Shown here: positions 6,531 to 8,139 of the stretch, in pieces | Layout of the letters: each line of letters begins with the position of its first letter | Numbering within the stretch: the stretch's first letter is position 1 | Assembly: GCA_012728155.1 (NCBI GenBank) | Contig: JAAYFR010000358.1 | Location: forward strand, 1 to 8,139 | Direction: 5' to 3' | DNA length: 8,139 bases | Origin: Bacteroidales bacterium | GTDB taxonomy: Bacteria; Bacteroidota; Bacteroidia; Bacteroidales; Dysgonomonadaceae | Notes under the pieces: generated by a model | Database searches by the model: none | Told to the model about the DNA's origin: nothing | What the model saw: the letters and a program-made list of their open reading frames with translations, nothing else | Program-made: the position numbers and the translations under genes

Positions 6531-6552
6531 ATTTTTTTACATTGAAAATATG

Positions 6553-6560
6553 TACTTTTG
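6553..6560 (+). promoter_or_regulatory. -7 promoter element of the helicase gene, next to its start codon
   Basis: TACTTTTG is a perfect TAnnTTTG. Only five bases separate its last G from the ATG at 6566, so initiation is expected at or within a few bases of the start codon. The -33 position falls in the terminator's T-run, with only a partial match (TTTA at 6528-6531). Confidence 0.6.
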
Positions 6561-6565
6561 TAGTT

Positions 6566-8139
6566 ATGCAAGAATCCGAAAAAAATAGTGACCTCCTCCT
6601 TTTAAGGCATCTGAACGAAGCACAACGGAGTGCTGTAGCGTTTTGCGACGGACCTTCCCTTGTGATAGCCGGTGCAGGATCGGGAAAGACGAGGGTGCTT
6701 ACCTATAAGATCGCCTATCTTTTGGAACAGGGGCTTCCTCCCTATTACATCCTGGCGCTCACTTTCACCAATAAGGCAGCACGTGAGATGAAATCACGCA
6801 TAGCCGATCTGGTGGGAGAGAAAAGAGCACGCTGGCTCTGGATGGGCACCTTCCACTCAATCTTCGCTCGTATTTTACGTAATGAAGCAGAAGCTATCGG
6901 ATTTCAATCGAATTTCACTATTTTCGACTCTTCCGACTCATCGAATCTTATAAGACTGATCATCAAAGACATGCAGCTTGATGAGAAGTTCTATCGACCA
7001 GGATCGGTGCATGGAGCAATATCAAGAGCCAAGAACAGCCTGATCTCGCCTGCAATGTACGCTTCCAACACCGAAATCATACAATACGACCGAATGGTTA
7101 AGCGACCACAGCTTTTCGAAATATACCAGCGCTATCAAAGTCGGCTCCGCTCAGCCAACAGCATGGATTTCGACGATCTGTTGATGTACACCAACATCCT
7201 ATTTCGCGATCACAAAGAGGTGTTGGAAAAATACAGGAACCAATTTCAATACATATTAGTAGACGAGTACCAGGACACCAATTTCGCCCAACACCTCATT
7301 GTAAAACAGTTGGCCGAAGTCCATCACCGTGTATGTGTAGTGGGCGACGATGCACAAAGCATTTACTCTTTCAGGGGTGCAAATATCGACAATATTCTGA
7401 AATTCAAATTACATTTCCCCACTGCCAAAACCTTTAAATTAGAGCAGAATTACCGTTCTACCCAGAATATAGTAAATGCTGCCAACAGCCTGATCAAAAA
7501 AAATAGTGAGCAGATATTTAAAAATGTATTTTCGGAGAACGAGGAGGGTGAAAAAATAGAAATCCGAAATGCCTTTTCCGATTTTGAGGAGGCATTGATC
7601 GTCTCCAACAAGATAGTTCGGATACGGATGGAGAGACATGTCGGTTATAGCGACTTCGCCATCCTCTATCGTACCAATTACCAATCACGTCTATTTGAAG
7701 AAGCGCTAAGAAAAAACAATATCCCCTACAGGATCTATGGGGGGCTGTCGTTTTACCAACGCAAGGAGATCAAAGATATCATCAGCTACTTCCGCTTGAT
7801 TGTCAACCCAAATGATGAGGAGGCCTTCCGTCGTATCATCAATTATCCTGCCAGAGGTATTGGTGCCGTGACGGTATCCAAAATCACTTCAACTGCACAA
7901 CTCCATCATGTAAGCCTCTGGGAAATAATTACCAATCCCTTAGAATATAATCTGGATGTACATATGGGGATAAAAAAGAGGTTGGAAGGTTTTTATTCCC
8001 TCATACAAGATTTTATCGATAAAAAAGAGACGATGAATGCTTTCGAGCTAGCACAGGCGGTGATCCAAATGAGCGGTATCGCCAATGAGTCTTATGACGA
8101 TATGACACCAGAAGGGATGAGTCGTACACAGAATATAGA
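6566..8139 (+). CDS. uvrD: UvrD/PcrA-type ATP-dependent DNA helicase, cut by the window edge (first 524 aa)
   Basis: Superfamily 1A 3'-5' DNA helicase, a family that unwinds DNA in excision and mismatch repair and clears replication forks. Visible motifs in order: Q motif LNEAQRSAV (16-24), Walker A AGAGSGKT (35-42), Ia TFTNKAAREM (66-75), Ib GTFHS (94-98), DFDDLL (201-206), Walker B LVDEYQDT (231-238), III GDDAQSIYSFRGA (260-272), IV LEQNYRS (292-298) and GGLSFYQRKEIKD (392-404). The reading frame is still open at 8139; motifs V and VI and the C-terminal third lie outside the window, since family members usually have 650-800 residues. The ATG at 6566 leaves a short N-terminal tail before the Q motif, and no other plausible start precedes Walker A. 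UvrD versus PcrA versus Rep cannot be separated from this part alone, so the symbol is provisional. It has its own promoter behind a strong terminator. Confidence 0.95.
   Translation, partial: MQESEKNSDLLLLRHLNEAQRSAVAFCDGPSLVIAGAGSGKTRVLTYKIAYLLEQGLPPYYILALTFTNKAAREMKSRIADLVGEKRARWLWMGTFHSIFARILRNEAEAIGFQSNFTIFDSSDSSNLIRLIIKDMQLDEKFYRPGSVHGAISRAKNSLISPAMYASNTEIIQYDRMVKRPQLFEIYQRYQSRLRSANSMDFDDLLMYTNILFRDHKEVLEKYRNQFQYILVDEYQDTNFAQHLIVKQLAEVHHRVCVVGDDAQSIYSFRGANIDNILKFKLHFPTAKTFKLEQNYRSTQNIVNAANSLIKKNSEQIFKNVFSENEEGEKIEIRNAFSDFEEALIVSNKIVRIRMERHVGYSDFAILYRTNYQSRLFEEALRKNNIPYRIYGGLSFYQRKEIKDIISYFRLIVNPNDEEAFRRIINYPARGIGAVTVSKITSTAQLHHVSLWEIITNPLEYNLDVHMGIKKRLEGFYSLIQDFIDKKETMNAFELAQAVIQMSGIANESYDDMTPEGMSRTQNI

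Noticed and set aside
7439..7684. Minus-strand 81-codon frame
   Set aside because: It lies inside the helicase coding sequence, which has the conserved motif series on the plus strand.
6566..8139. Helicase as Gabija GajB or another defence helicase
   Set aside because: The motif series and length trend are those of housekeeping UvrD/PcrA, and no OLD-family nuclease or other defence gene is adjacent in the visible sequence.

Overview
The window looks like ordinary chromosomal DNA from a member of the Bacteroidota, probably order Bacteroidales. The reasons are: several start regions carry the phylum-specific -7 element TAnnTTTG rather than a TATAAT box; Shine-Dalgarno sequences are weak or absent; and the MutS, sirtuin and FKBP proteins read like Bacteroidales versions (recalled family resemblance, no search was run). 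I see no rRNA, tRNA, CRISPR array, IS element, phage gene or recognisable defence system.

Layout. 1-198: AT-rich intergenic DNA with a leftward promoter for a gene beyond the left edge and a strong, symmetric terminator. 199-1871: two tandem leftward FKBP-type peptidyl-prolyl isomerase genes, the distal one an envelope lipoprotein and the proximal one without a signal peptide; they probably form one transcription unit starting near 1893 and ending at the 143-176 hairpin. 1872-2096: divergent intergenic region. 2097-2783: rightward CobB-type sirtuin that keeps the acyl-lysine Tyr/Arg pair but has lost the usual zinc cysteines. 2784-2961: promoter and structured leader of mutS. 2962-5577: full-length mutS, whose most likely start is a GTG. 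5578-5921: 344 bases without a convincing gene, beginning with a weak hairpin terminator. 5922-6392: small secreted protein, probably an outer-membrane beta-barrel. 6393-6540: two consecutive hairpin terminators. 6566 to the right edge: first 524 codons of a UvrD/PcrA-type superfamily 1A helicase, probably translated from a leaderless or nearly leaderless mRNA.

The genes are housekeeping functions: protein folding (two FKBPs), lysine deacylation (CobB), mismatch repair (MutS) and helicase-dependent repair (UvrD-like). MutS and UvrD act in the same pathway in Escherichia coli, but here they have separate promoters and a beta-barrel gene lies between them, so the proximity may be incidental. 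I did not find an undescribed system. The points most worth checking are regulatory: the mutS leader, the leaderless helicase start, and the paired terminators.
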